Shown in pieces: positions 10,932 through 22,827 of a stretch of DNA of 64,000 nt. Under the pieces are notes generated by a model. That model was not told the DNA's origin. It worked only from the letters and a program-made list of their open reading frames with translations, and ran no database searches. The stretch lies in assembly GCA_027943335.1 (NCBI GenBank), contig BSBK01000765.1:1642001-1706000 (forward strand). Reading direction: 5' to 3'. The stretch is from Chamaecyparis obtusa (lineage: Eukaryota > Streptophyta > Pinopsida > Cupressales > Cupressaceae). Each line of letters opens with the position of its first letter. The stretch's first letter is position 1. A program made the position numbers and the translations under genes.

Positions 10932-13900
10932 GTTAAGATGCCATTGTTTTGTCTGAAACTTCCTAAAGAAGAGAGTAGAACACACCTGCTAGTTTCCCTC
11001 CCAAAAATAGGAGATAACTTCTTGTTAAATGTAAACCTTGGGGAGCTCTGTGATAGACTCCGAACTGCTTCAGAAGGAACTTTTTCTATGAAGTTATTAG
11101 GAAGCGGACTTTTAGAGGCAGCTGCATTTCCCTCAGCTCTGATTTTCCCTGAACTAGTGTTGGAATGTGCTAATAAATATGATGCAAAGGATAGGTGCAT
11201 TAGGGATGCATCAGGGGAGATTTTGGTGAAAATTAGTAGAGAAACAATAATGGCGGCCCTGCATATTCTAGAAAAAGAACCATATGAGCCATGGATGTTT
11301 CTAGAAGTAGAACAGGTGTATGACATAGAGAAGAAAAGGTATAGTTCTTCTATAGCCCAAGTATGGTTCATGAAACCAGAGAAAGGTGGGTCAAGGTTGC
11401 CAAAGCCTCTTACAATTGAGCACCTCCGCAAAGACATAGCCAATATGGTACTCTTGATAAATAGGGTAAAAGGGAATTCTCATGCTTTTCATTGGGAAAA
11501 CTGGATGTTTTGTTTTATTCAGAAGATTATAGAAGGAGATAAATTTATTGATTGGGCAGACCTGATAGCAGAGAAGCTTCATAAGGAACTCTTAAATATT
11601 ACTAATTTGTCTGCATTTTATATGTCATCCTATCTGATTTATGTTTTAGACTTTTGTCAAGCTTGGGAGGGGTTGCCTCATGAGGTGTGGACAAATGATA
11701 TGAGGGTGTATGATTATTTCAAATGCCTACAGAAGGAGAGGTTTCCCAGTGTCTACAAGTTAGTAAATGATAGATTTTCAAGAAAGTTGGTGTTTGAGCT
11801 AAGAGGTAAAGATAATTCTAGACTTTCTGAAGAGGCCAAGCAATTAATCAATGTGTACGGCTGTCATTTCATTCAGTTCTCAAAATTTACTTATCTCAGG
11901 GTAGGTTCATTTTGATGGAGAACCCTTCAAACTCCCTAGATTCTATTTAGACGATATAGTCCTAATGGAGCTATGCAGGCAGCTAGTTCTAGTTGACCAA
12001 AAGGTTGGGACCCCAAGAAAATATTCGGGTATTCTTTTCCCGATTGAGTTAGGACATTATAGATGTAAGAGTTTCTAGGATGCTTTGACTGTGAAAGAGG
12101 AGCTGAATGCTTTTTGTTGACAGACTTATATTCCCAGGGTGAATTTTGACTACCGAGGCTTTGTAAGAACAAATCTCAATGTAACAAAGACCTTTATGCA
12201 TCTCCCAGAGCTAGAAGATTTTTGGATTGGCTACCCTAATGAATTGGAAGTGAGGAAAAGATTATGGTCTCGCTTCACTTTGAGACAAATAATTACTTTC
12301 AAGTTGAATATGAACACGGATGGGATAGAGGAAGACAATGAAGCTGATATTCTGGATTCCCTATATTTGGAGAAAGTTGAAGCTCTTCCCATCCCTGAAT
12401 TTGATTGGTTAGAGCCCGAAGAAGATGATCTGCATGATAAAATGAAAAGAGTGTTTGAGAGAATAGAAGCATGGTTGTTAACTAGAAGAGCCTCTGATAC
12501 TCCTTTGCAATCCACTAAAGGACAAGTGAAAATAAAAAAAAGCATTCAGCAAAGAAAAGTTTTGTTTTGACTAACTTAAGTGTTAATCAACCTTGTGCAG
12601 GGAAGGCCAAATCTGAAGTCGAACCTGAACTTGAACAAATTTCTCCATAGGTTCAAGTTCAAGTTCAAGTTCAACACCCAGCTGAACCTGAAGTCTAAGT
12701 GACCCAGTCAAGTGTAAGGGTGAGGGAAAGGTCTCAGAAGCAAAAAGCTATTCCTAGTGTAGTCATGGATTTAGGTGTTTCTAATCCTAATCCTGAAGTA
12801 GTACAAATAGAAGATCACAGTGTACCTAAGATAGCGGATGATCAACAAGCACCTCAAGAAATAGGAAACACTTCTATGGACTCGCTGGCACTTCTCAGTA
12901 ATTATGACACACAGAAGAAATCCTCTGCTACTCCACCATGGTTAGAAACCCCGACAACCAAGAGAAGGAACATGGTTCCCCTATCAGTGCCTATTGAAGA
13001 TGTGGTAAGTAAACATCTAGGGAAAACATCTAAGGTTAAGAAGCCAAAGATGGAATCAAGGATTGATTTTGATGAAGGCAGTGGCCGCTGGGTGGTAGAA
13101 ATTGCAAAGCTCATAGGTGATAAAGTTGAAGAGGCCTCAGCCCAAGACTTTCAAGTATCCAAGGTAGATTTGGGAAAGGACACCAAAGCCGCCAACATGA
13201 GGTTTTTCAAAGTGTCAAATAAGAAGATCGCTAGTCGGGTCTGGAAAGATACCAAGGATAAATAGGACTTGAAAGAGGTAATAAAGAGTATGGCTTAGTA
13301 TATAAATGTCATTCAACAAATTGAACCATTTCCCCTAAGTGAAATGCCTGCTTCGATTGACATGAAGTCTCCTAATAACCAACATTTCCTTGATCAAGTT
13401 CAGAGGAGTAAAGCAGTAAGCAAAGCATTTGATAACTAGATTGAGCATGTGAAGTTGGAGACTGTCAAAATGTTAAATGATTTAGGTCAAGCCCATAATG
13501 AAGGAGAGTGCCTGATAAAGAAGATAGAAACTAGGATCGAAGAATGGGAGCTTGAAAAGACTACTTGGGTTAGAGAACTTCATTGGATTGAAGAGGTCAA
13601 AGAATATGGTTTACAGAAGTTCCTTAAGGAGAAAGCAGTGCCAAGGCTAGATGATAAAGTCCTTTATGTCATAAAGGAGTGTATTGAATGGAGAAATGAA
13701 GCAATGGTCCTAGGAATTACTGAAATTAGGAATCTCAAGAAAGAGCTAAAAACAATAAAGGAGATCCTCTCTAGTGATATAAAATGGATCAGTGAGCGAT
13801 GTCAGGAGGCTCAAGGGGAGTCTGATATGTAGGTTGAGTAGGTAATCAAGAACATAGGCACCTGGTTTGATGAAATCAAAAGCATGAAGGCACCTACAGA

Positions 13901-14123
13901 TGAAGATTTTACAAAAGCCACGCGGATAGAATCAATGATGATTCTATAGAAAAATCATTTGGTCATGCATAACGAAAAGGTTACTGAGCTCAGCAAGGAA
14001 AGTGAAGTTTGGAAGCACAGGATCAATTTTATTGGTCTACCACATCAACCAATAATATCTGCATTTATCACCTCATTCGAAGACTGGAAAGCAGTGCGAC
14101 TTATAGCAGCCTCAGCTCCGTAA
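10905..14123 (+). pseudogene. LTR-encoded long protein frame, element A copy 2 (broken)
   Basis: Second copy of the LTR frame. Its N-terminal 336 codons (10905-11915) are open, unlike copy 1. The start may be the ATG at 10905 or the one at 10941, where the conserved part begins. The frame is broken by the shared TTTT run at 11910-11913, which makes the TGA at 11913-11915; homology resumes one frame over through 12139-12530. A one-base loss in the A-run near 12528-12540 shifts it again. Later stops include TAG at 12648, TAA near 12696 and TAG at 13263. The final TAA is at 14121-14123. The C-terminal part (13449-13832) is rich in Glu and Lys, probably coiled-coil. Copies 1 and 2 are broken at largely different places. 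Function unknown. Confidence 0.75.
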
Positions 14124-14863
14124 CCATCAGGGACACTTGGCAGCAGTTGAAAGGCATTTTTGAGTCCCAGTCCAATTTTTATGCTTACTGCTAGGGTATT
14201 TTCTTAGATTTAGAATTATTTACCTTCAAAAAGACAATTTTATGAAGTTAGTTATGAAGGCCCTATGTAGCTATTTATTGAAAAAACTTTAAACTGATTA
14301 AGGGTTCGGCTCTCTGAGATTTTTGGGACTATTTTCATGAAGTCTATGTTTTAAGTTTTCTAAAACCGATATAATAGAACATATATACTATCCTATGGTT
14401 TTATATATGTGATTAAGCTTTTGGAATGGTAGATACATTTATTTATCAAAGTATGGTTTGTTTTCTTGTGGAAATAAATTATATTTGAAGGTGGTTTGAC
14501 TGTTATATTGGTTGATTTTATGCTTGAAGCAATAGAGAGAATTAGTGGATATATTTGGTTTTAAGCAATGAATCTTTTGATTATGTCAGAAGTGAATGTT
14601 CTTTTATTCTGTACATTCTTTTCATGGTGATGGAATGAGTGTTTTTCCTTATGTGTTTTCTGGTTAAAGGCACGCATGTTATTCATTCTTTGTTAACAAA
14701 ATCCTATTGAAAATCCACTAGCGAGGGGCTGCACCTTGTGAATTTATAGAGAGTTGGCTTTTAGCAAGTCATTTTTTAGTATTGAGTTATTATTTTCTTC
14801 TCTTAATTCTTTGAAGGAGCATTGAATTAATTTAAAGAAGAGGGAAAAAACTATATACTAACA
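10932..14863 (+). repeat. Element A 3' LTR (minimum extent)
   Basis: Repeat partner of 1-3939; the true start is upstream, between 9975 and 10931. It ends with CTAACA at 14863, where similarity to the other copy stops and unrelated DNA begins. With the unknown start, the LTR is between about 3.9 and 4.9 kb. Confidence 0.9.
12651..12674 (+). repeat. (GTTCAA)4 coding hexanucleotide repeat
   Basis: Four copies, against five in the left LTR at 1721-1750. Confidence 0.95.
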
Positions 14864-16877
14864 AGGTTCACTACCAAGACTTGCACAACTGGGTCTCACT
14901 GCCTTAGGGAAATATATAAAGGACTTGTACAACTGAAATTCACTATCTGAGGAAAAGATATAGAAATTTTTCAATAGACTCACGAACATTGAGTATCATG
15001 AATCTTAGAAACGATATAAGAAGAATTTACTAATCATGAATAAGCAACACACTATCATTGAATATATATTTCCTTCAAGTTCAGACTTCTACAGGCACTC
15101 TTAATTTATTTCTTTTGTTTCCTTTACACAATTTTCACTTCCACCCTTTGTAATCTTTGTCCACATAGTAACCTTTAACCTTAATGCATTTCTTAAATAC
15201 AATATAGATCACTAAAATCTTTACTACAAGTCTTCCACAACAAAAACAAAATATTATTACATAAATAGGCCATCAGGACCCAAAATTCATGAAGTGATCC
15301 ACACCATGAGAAACAAGGGACCCAAATATATCTCAACATGATCTCCTATGACATGTCTTCTAAAATAGTCTTGAAGCGTACCAAACTTAATGGACCAAGG
15401 TGAGACCCAAAATAACTTCACAACATTAAATTTAAAGTATATTCCAAGCAAAAGAATTATCCGAGTTAAGGTAGCACATCTAGACACACAAAACATAGCA
15501 TAACTAAACACATTAGTTGTAGATCATCAAATCCCACTTGCGAAACACAAATATCGCTACAAATAAATTGTATGATCAAGCATGATTAATATCATCATTC
15601 TGTTGCAATGTATTGTATCCAAAGGACACCAAAGATATTCCAAACCAGTCTGAGAGAATCTCTTTGTAGAAAGTGAACCTCAACAATACCATAGCATTAA
15701 AATTATCTCCAACATCAAAACTAAGTGCACTACTTAGGCAAGTAGTAAATATTCTCATCAATATCTGAATCCTTTTCAAATCTTATTCATCAATCCTAAT
15801 AGTCTTTCAATTCATTTATAGTCGTACATTGTTTCCACATCAAAGATTGTTGACATCAATGAAAATACCAATCACACTAACACGTAATAGTTAGGAACAT
15901 CTATGACAACATCAAAATAGCAGCAACATACCAACAAACACCAAAATATATTGAGGGACAAAACAAGGAACTCAACAATATCATCACCAGATATAAACAG
16001 AATTGTCGTTGCAACATATCTAGAACACAAGTGGAATATTGCAAATTTATATAAACATATTTCAGAAAAATGGAAACTACATGTACATGCTATATGGCAT
16101 ATCTTGAATCATGTCCACAAAAGAAACTTTCACCATAACTTGTTTTATCCATGCCTTTCTGAACAAGTCTACATACATCTAGACCAGGCACAATAGGTAT
16201 CAACAAGTCTATTAATGCATCATCAATACTTAAAAATTAATACTCCATTTTTACACCAACACTTAATTCCTCCAAAAATTCTTTCATTAACATTTCATCA
16301 ATCCAACAACTTTTATACAAAAACTTCAACAATTCTTCCACCAACACTTCATCCTTCCAACAATTTTGGCATCAATGAAAATCAACATTCCATATTTGTA
16401 ACAATGTCCTCCTTAGTCAATGATGGAAATACTTGTGAACTTTAGCAAAAAAATATCTCCCTTTGATGTCAAGAATAAATATAATATTCCATTCTTTTAT
16501 CATACCAAAATCCCCTACTCCCCCCGAGAACAATAATTTACATCAGTCCAAGGAACAAAAGACAAGGTTTTAGTCTATCCCTAGAAAAATGTACTTGACA
16601 CATCTGCTTTTCTAAAAATATTTTCATCTTCTTCAATAGATATTTTGACATATTCCAATTTTAGGAAAAAAACAAATAATCAAATCTCTAATAGTGGGAG
16701 CAACTTAGTACCTAAGGGAGAAGGGGGAACAAAGATTTTGCAATTTGGTTCTCCTTTGAAACCTATACACTTTCTTTCAATTAGAAAAAGGAATTAACAC
16801 CAATAGAGGGAATTAACACCAATAGAGGGTGCAAATTCATCCTTAAATCTTTATTCTATCTTGTCTAAATCTTTTAC
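14864..16877. other. AT-rich debris, nothing firmly identified
   Basis: No gene or intact element seen. Pyrimidine-rich stretches near 16500 (CCCCTACTCCCCCC) read on the minus strand as polypurine. Phrases like TTGACATCAATG and GGCATCAATG resemble 3' ends of minus-strand copia elements. It may be the decayed 3' end and LTR of the copia whose pieces lie at 16878-17962, but I found no matching LTR pair. Confidence 0.4.
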
Positions 16878-17260
16878 CTAGAAATTTTGCATCTCTTCCT
16901 TCTCTCTACTAATGTTGATTTTCTTAACTGTAATAAATACTTTTTTCTTCAATTCTTCTTCTACAATTGCAATATTCAAGACCAGCCTATGGTTTTCTCC
17001 ATTAACTCTACTATTACTTCCTCCAACATTCATCTTTACCCTCCACTTAGTAGCTTTGTATCTATACATCTTACAGATATAGAAGTGTCCATTGAAGGTT
17101 TTATCTTGTTTGACAAAGTGTTCATTTGTATATACATTCTTATTTATCTTACTCCTACATTGAACTACCATATGTCCACGCTTATTTCAAAAGTAGCATC
17201 TATAACCATTATTATTACGTGAAAAACATTTACCAACAAAATTTGATAAGTACTTGATTT
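16878..17260 (-). pseudogene. Copia gag fragment with two decayed zinc knuckles
   Basis: Read on the minus strand, a C-Y-F-stop-N-K-R-G-H-M-V-V-Q-C run near 17170-17205 matches a CX2CX4HX4C zinc knuckle with its second Cys turned into a stop. About 30 codons further on comes N-G-H-F-Y-I-C-K-M-Y-R-Y-K-A-T, which has the spacing of a second knuckle with Cys and His replaced. Two spaced knuckles of this form occur in gag of plant copia elements. The upstream part (17260-17640, minus) is charged and gag-like but full of stops. Heavily decayed. Confidence 0.55.
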
Positions 17261-17639
17261 GCATAGAAGAAGGGAAACTCTCGAAACTCTTCCTATTTCT
17301 GGAAAAATTAAGTTTACTCTTAGCTCCTTTTTCTATTCTTCTATAACTTCATTTCTATTGCCATCTTTGAACTTGTTAATTTGTTCTTTTTCATATGTTA
17401 ACTCACCATTCAAATTTTGTATATCCTATTCAAATTTCATACATTTCTTTGCATTTGTTTTAGTCAAATCATATGTTGGCTTCAATGTTTGTCTTTCCTC
17501 TGTCTAATTTTTATGACTATTTAAATCAAATTTGCTACCAAATTCAATGCTTGTCCTTCTTCTGCCTAGTTTCTTTTCTTCAACCATTTTTTCCCAACTC
17601 TTATCATCTTTTTCCTTCTCTGATTATTCTTCAAGTTTT

Positions 17640-17962
17640 CATACTTGTGCCAGCAAATCATTTTTCTAGCCATTATTATGTATGTTGTAGAAGTTTTTAT
17701 TTTCTCTAACACCTTTAGCAACTAGTCTCCCAATGTTACCTTTTCTAATTTCAAATATGGATTTACTATAATTAACTTTATAATCTTTATTGCATCTAGC
17801 TAACACTCAACAAGTTATGTCACAATCCTTTAACATAATAAAAATCATCAATTTTATGCTTACCATCAATTGAGATACTTCCTATCCCACATATAGAGGT
17901 AGTTTCTTCTCCTACAAATCTCACAGATCCTCCATCATACTTCTTGTAATATAAAAAGATAG
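17640..17962 (-). pseudogene. Copia protease / pre-integrase fragment
   Basis: On the minus strand the frame reads K-K-Y-D-G-G-S-V-R-F, then G-I-G-S-I-S-I, then H-N-L-L-S-V. This is the conserved stretch after the catalytic D-S-G of copia proteases (compare H-N-L-L-S-V-G in the intact copia frame at 43875-45173). The catalytic Asp itself is not seen. On this strand the piece lies upstream of the gag knuckles, the reverse of the normal order, so the region is rearranged or made of two elements. Confidence 0.55.
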
Positions 17963-18778
17963 GTTATGGGGGAGGTGGGGCCATTTAGTTTAAATAGAAA
18001 AAATAATGATCCTAGGCCTATCTCCTATATTGCATTGGAAGGAAGATAACTCTCTAGGCTTAAGGGACTTAAGCCTTGAGTGGGTGAAATGATTATTTAC
18101 TATAATTGAGGTTCATTATGAAAGTGTGATTGAGAAATGCAAGATATAGGGATAGAAATAAAGAAAAGATAATTTTTAGACTGCACAAACTAACAAAAAG
18201 TTGATAGATAAATTCTGTTACTAGGAACAGGGTTCAAAAGTTGTAATTGGCCTATAGATTCAATTCAATGTTGATTTGGAGGGACTATGTTGACCAAGTT
18301 GACTTTTACCTAGAACTAAGTTGACTGATTCAACTTGTTCACTACACTTTCTAAGGATTTCAGTTGTAGACCGTAGCGTAGGTCTTGAACTTTCCAAATC
18401 TATTCCTAAAACTAGTGCCACGTGTTCCTACACACAAAAGAGAGAGGGAAAATGTCGGGTAGAGATGGGTTGTCCTCAGTTAAACCCTAGTTGAGGAATC
18501 AACCTTGAAATTGAAATGAAATATTTATAAGTTTAAAAAGTGTTTTAATGTAAAGTAGATGCTAAATCTAAAACTATAATTTGTATACCTTCACAAATGG
18601 ACTTGGTGTCACAATGTCTATGAATATACTTGAAGTAATGTCAAATGTAGTTGTAGGATCTTGAATTGCTGAGAAGAATCAAGGATTCCTTTCATTAATG
18701 CCTAGATCTGCAAATATTTGCAAATATTCAATGTTGTTATGTTTGATGTATCTTATCTTGAGAAGAAATCAATTCATA
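17963..18778. other. Unidentified sequence
   Basis: No gene, LTR pair or repeat recognised. It may be older retroelement or plain intergenic DNA. It ends at the target site of the next element. Confidence 0.5.
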
Positions 18779-19788
18779 TTCTGATGCAGGAGCATCCTTG
18801 GGCAGTTGGCAATTCTATATCACCAAAAAAAAATATGTTAGAGTTGGATTTTGGTTATCTCGGTTGGATACCTATGATTCTTAGTCAATTAGTGGTAGTT
18901 CTTAGTTGGAAGATGTGTTGCTTCATTGACAGACTCGATGACTCAGTATGGATGTTACTCTACTAAATGAGCTTGGCAGATGATTTTGTGCTTGGTAACT
19001 TCTTTTGGGTTCTCAGTGGAATGTTCATGTTTTGGTTCACTGATGAGCTTGGTCATTGTTTTGGTGTCTTGTCACTAAGTGGCATCGATAGTTGTTATGT
19101 ATTGCTCAGTTGATGTTATGACAAGCTCGGTGGTCTAGTTAACCGACAAGTTTATTTTAATTATTTTGGTTGTTTGACATGTGCATTTAATTTGGTTTAC
19201 ATTCCTCATGATATGGATCGATAGTTGGGGTGTATGAGGACCTAAATCTGGGTTGGTGCTTTCTCCTATGCAAATTTAATGACTTTTGCAAGCCGAAATG
19301 AAGGATAACACATTTTGTCTTGAGGCTTTTAGAGTCGACTGTTATTTTATGATTTCTAATTTGTAAGGCCGACTTGTGGCCATGCTATATAAAAGGAGGG
19401 TATGGGTAGCATAGAAAGGGAGAGTTGGAAAAGTGTGGAATTTAGAAGCTAGTGGCTAAGTGTTGGCTTAGGAAACAAGAAGCTTGCTTGGTGGCTTGTG
19501 AGCTCAAGTGTAGATCTGTCTTGGAGTTTCTACCAGATTATTGTTGGAATATTACAGATCTGGGCTAGCTAGGGAGTAGTTGGATCATGTGAGATCTTGT
19601 TGTATTTGTTCGTGTATTGGCCATAATCAAGAATCCCTTACAGATTAGCATGTTGCACGTAATTGGCATTTGATGAAATAAAGAGTTGAATTTTGTTATA
19701 TCTTGTTGTTGCTTTGTGTTTTTTGTTGTGTTGTCTCTTTGTTGCAAGACTAGACATCTCTTTTGAGATCTCTTCAGTCTTGGTTGTG
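18779..19788 (+). repeat. Element C 5' LTR
   Basis: Matches 21815-22820 throughout, from the GCAGGAGCATCC block near the start to the GACATCTCTTTTGAGATCTC block near the end. Borders are uncertain by 2-3 bases because both ends have mutated away from TG and CA. The many differences suggest a fairly old insertion. Confidence 0.85.
19386..19395 (+). promoter_or_regulatory. TATA box of element C 5' LTR
   Basis: TATATAAAAG in mid-LTR; the equivalent site in the other LTR is TATAAAAG at 22422-22429. Position and conservation fit the core promoter of the element. Confidence 0.7.
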
Positions 19789-19793
19789 TTAGG

Positions 19794-19810
19794 TGGTATC
19801 AAAGTGAAGG
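19794..19810 (+). other. Primer-binding site of element C
   Basis: TGGTATCAAAGTGAAGG lies about five bases after the LTR end. The TGGTATCA start is the usual initiator-methionine tRNA site. Confidence 0.75.
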
Positions 19811-19947
19811 TTGATCTGGTTGAGTGAGGTTGTATTTCCTCTAGAGATTATGTCTGATCCATGTTGTAGATCCATGTTCCTAGACTTGTGAAACCCTTCA
19901 TGGTTGTGTGTATGAGGTAGCAAGTTGTGTTCTGACTTGCATTAAAT

Positions 19948-21138
19948 TTGGAGGTTGTCACAAGGTCATCGAGTTTGGGATTTGTTGCAGAGGGTTTTCT
20001 AAGATCTTGGAAGATTCCTCTAAGAAGATTGGACCCTAGGGAAATCACAAATCTCTATGATGCAGTGGAAATGAGGATAATAGAAAAGATTAGATCAGAT
20101 GTTAGATCTGAGATGGTGATGATGAAGAATGAGATGGTCTCAGAGATCATGAGAGCTATAGCTGGTTTATCGAGAAACCTTGGAATAGAGGATGGTTATG
20201 AATAAGTTATTGAAGATTTTGAGGCTGCTAGATCTAGTGGAGAAGATAGATTCAACTGGTTGGAGAGATCTATGGAAGATAGAGCTGATCGGTTGGAGAG
20301 ATCGATGGCTCGATTGAGTACAAGTCACTAGATGGAGGTTTCTAATTTCTCAGGTACATTGAAACCTAAGGAACTGATTGATTGGATCAGTGATTTAGAA
20401 GACTACTTTGAGCTAGAAGACATTGGATATCCTCTCAGAGTGACGTTAGCACACACTAAGTTAAAGGGACATGCTACTTCATGGTGGAAAGAATTGCAGA
20501 GAGATAGAGAATAAGAAGGTGAGATGAAGATCACTCAGTGGAGGTTGATGGTAGAAAAACTAAAGGATAAATTCATTCCTTTTGACCATGAAATTGAGTT
20601 ATTCAAGAAGTTACAAAACCTGAAGCGGAAGGAGATGACCGTGAAAGATTATATCAAGGAGTTTTACAAGTTGAATATTTGGTCTGGACATAGAGAACTT
20701 TTCAATAAAAAGGTTTCCATGTATATAAATGATCTGAGATTCAATATCCAAGATGAGATTGGCATGTTGAAGATCGATTAAATTGAGGATGCTTACTAGA
20801 ATGCCCTAAAAGAGAAAGATAAGCTAAAGAGGAGACATCAAGGTAACTCCTGAGGGAAGGAGAAGCAAGAGTTGTCAAGAAAGGAAAAACTGATAGTTGA
20901 GGATGGACCGAAACCTATTGAACCGAAGAGAAGGATAGGTAGAGGTGGATTCAAAGGTACTTGTTACAACTATGGAGAAGAAGGACATAGGTCATTTGAA
21001 TTTCCCCATGAAGATAGGAAGGTCGGTAATAGAAGGAATATTGTGGTGAATGAAAATATACTAAATGAGCCTGAGGAGGTGGAAAAATTGTTGGTTTGGA
21101 GAACATTTTTCGATAAGAAGGTGATGGAACCTTGTTAG
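19948..21138 (+). pseudogene. Element C gag (broken)
   Basis: Gag polyprotein. After a charged N-terminal part, a classic retrotransposon-gag segment runs from about 20332: F-S-G-T-L, W-I-S-D-L-E-D-Y-F, A-x-x-K-L-K-G-H-A-T-S-W-W, then W-x-L-M-V-E-K-L-K-D-K-F-I-P and L-K-R-K-E-M-T-V-K-D-Y near 20620. A nucleocapsid knuckle follows at about 20965-21010: C-Y-N-Y-G-E-E-G-H-R-S-F-E-F. Its second and fourth Cys have become Tyr and Phe. Stops (about 20203, 20330, 20512, 20779 and 20850) break it. The start at 19948 is the first ATG of the open stretch; an earlier start is possible. Confidence 0.8.
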
Positions 21139-21159
21139 AGAAGAAATTTTTTCAAAACC

Positions 21160-21597
21160 CGATGCAATCCCAAAGATAAATTTTGTAATGTGATTGTGGA
21201 TAGTGGTAGTACTAATAACCTAGTTGTTGAGGAGATGGTACAGAAACATGGTTTGAAGAGAGTAAGACATTCTTGTCCTTATAAGATCAGTTGGTTGCAA
21301 GATGAACATGCTTTAGAGGTAAGGAATCAGTGTGTTGTTAATTTTCAGATTGTGCAGTATACGGATCAAGTGTTGTGTGATATTGTGGACATGATTACTT
21401 GTTACATGTTACTTGGTAGACCTTGGCAATATGATTGTAAGGTTATACATGATTATGTCAAGAATTTATTCACTATTGAGAAGTGTGGCAGGAAGTTTTC
21501 CCTAATTCCTTTACAAGATACAGAAATTAGTAAAAGGAATTTGAGCTTCAGTAGAAGAAGTGAGTTGAAGGATTCTCAAAGGGTTAGAGATCAGTAA
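21160..21597 (+). pseudogene. Element C aspartic protease
   Basis: The active site I-V-D-S-G-S-T-N-N-L (about 21193-21222) is intact. It is followed by Y-K-I-S-W-L-Q-D-E and the M-L-L-G-R-P-W-Q-Y-D segment (about 21408-21437), which closes the retropepsin fold. This piece is open from 21190 to 21597. A short tail homologous to the usual linker continues to about 21790 and then meets the 3' LTR, so RT should follow but does not. Confidence 0.85.
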
Positions 21598-21814
21598 GGA
21601 AAAAAGACATTTGGCATACCTAGGAAAGATGTGAAAAGGCAAGGAAAACAATTTTCAATTATAGGGAAGGATTCACAAAAGTGGAACCAAGGCAAGAGTG
21701 TACTAGTTGAGGACTCGGAGGACATATATGTCAAGAACCAGTTTGGGATTTATGTGTTGAATCCCAAAAGATGTTCGTTGAGCTATTGAGAACATCTTTT
21801 TTGCACCTGGGGTG

Positions 21815-22820
21815 TCTAATGCAGGAGCATCCTTGGGTAGTTGGCAATCTTGTATCAACTAAAAAAATATGTTAGAGTTGGGTTTTGGTTATCTTAGTTG
21901 AAGACCTATGATTCTCGATCAATCGGTGGTAGTTCTCAGTTGGAAGATGTTTTGCTTTATCGAAGGACTCAATGATTGAGTATGTATGTTACTCTACCGA
22001 ATGAGCTCAGTGGATGATTTTTTGCTCAGTAACTGCTTTGGGGTTCTTGGTGGAATGTTCATGTTTGGGTTCACCGATGATCTCGATCACTATTTCAGTT
22101 TCCTATTGCCAAGTGGCATCGGTAGTTATTTTGTATTGCTCAGTTGATGTTCTGACAAGCTTCGTGGTCTAGTTCAGCGATGGTTTTATTTTGATTGTTT
22201 TGGTTGGCCAACATGTGCATTTCATTTGGGTCACATTCCTCATGATATGGATCGACAGCTAGGATGTGTGAGAATCTAAATTTGGATTGGTTGTTTATCC
22301 TATGTGAATTTAATGAATGTTGCAAGCCAAAATGAAGGATAACATGTTTTGACTTGAGTTTCTTGGAGTCGACTATTGTTTTATGATTTCTAATTTGTAA
22401 GGTCGACTTGTGGCCATGTTGTATAAAAGGAGGGTGTGGGTAGCATAGAAAGGGAGAGTTATAAAAGTGTGGAATTTAGAAGCTAGTGGCTAAATGTTGG
22501 TTTAGGAAAAAAGAAGCTTGCTTGGTGGCTTGCGAGCTCAAGTGTAGATCTATCTTGGAGTTTCTACCAGATTGTTGTTGGGATACAAATCTGGGATAGC
22601 TAGGGAGTAGTTGGATCCTATGAGATCTTATTGTATTTGTTCATGTATTGGTCATAATCAAGAAGGCCTTATAGCTTTGACATGTTGCATGTAATTGGAA
22701 TTTGATGAAATAAAGAGTTGAATTTTGTTATATCTTTTTGTTGTTTTATGTTTTTCGTTGTGTTGTCTCTTTGCTGCAAGACTGGACATCTCTTTTGAGA
22801 TCTCTTTGGTCTTGGTTGCA
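21815..22820 (+). repeat. Element C 3' LTR
   Basis: Repeat partner of the 5' LTR, preceded by CCTGGGGTG, a short purine-leaning tract. It ends in TTGCA at 22820 and contains TATAAAAG at 22422-22429. Confidence 0.85.
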
Positions 22821-22827
22821 TCATATT

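Larger units (their letters stand above)
1..14863 (+). mobile_element. Element A: Ty3/gypsy (Tat-like) LTR retrotransposon, cut by the left window edge
   Basis: Bases 1-3939 recur at about 10932-14863 as a direct repeat. The left copy ends in CTAACA and is followed by a primer-binding-like site; the right copy ends in the same CTAACA and runs into unrelated DNA. Between them lie gag, protease, aRNH, RT-RNase H and integrase remains, all on the plus strand and in that order. Integrase after RT defines Ty3/gypsy rather than copia. The extra RNase H and the arginine-tRNA-type PBS fit the Tat group. Every coding part has stops or frameshifts, so this copy is inactive. The left end and its target duplicate lie outside the window; the base run after the right end is AGGTT. 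Confidence 0.9.
18779..22820 (+). mobile_element. Element C: deleted Ty3/gypsy element (gag and protease only)
   Basis: Two direct repeats of ~1 kb (18779-19788 and 21815-22820) flank a ~2 kb inside. A PBS follows the first LTR and a short purine-rich stretch (about 21805-21814) precedes the second. The 7 bases TCATATT lie on both outer sides (18774-18780 and 22821-22827), giving a TCATA target duplication. The inside holds gag and protease, then runs into the 3' LTR with no RT, RNase H or integrase. This copy, or its parent, lost most of pol and would depend on a full-length relative. Gag and protease sequence look like plant chromovirus-type elements, but the diagnostic chromodomain region is missing. 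Confidence 0.85.

Noticed and set aside
979..11915. TTTT run as a programmed frameshift
   Set aside because: No slippery heptamer with downstream structure evident, and the frame of B continues without a shift at this point; kept only as a finding to check.
17946..17975. A copia LTR/PBS junction near 17946
   Set aside because: On the minus strand this stretch reads in frame as copia protease sequence (Y-K-K-Y-D-G-G-S).
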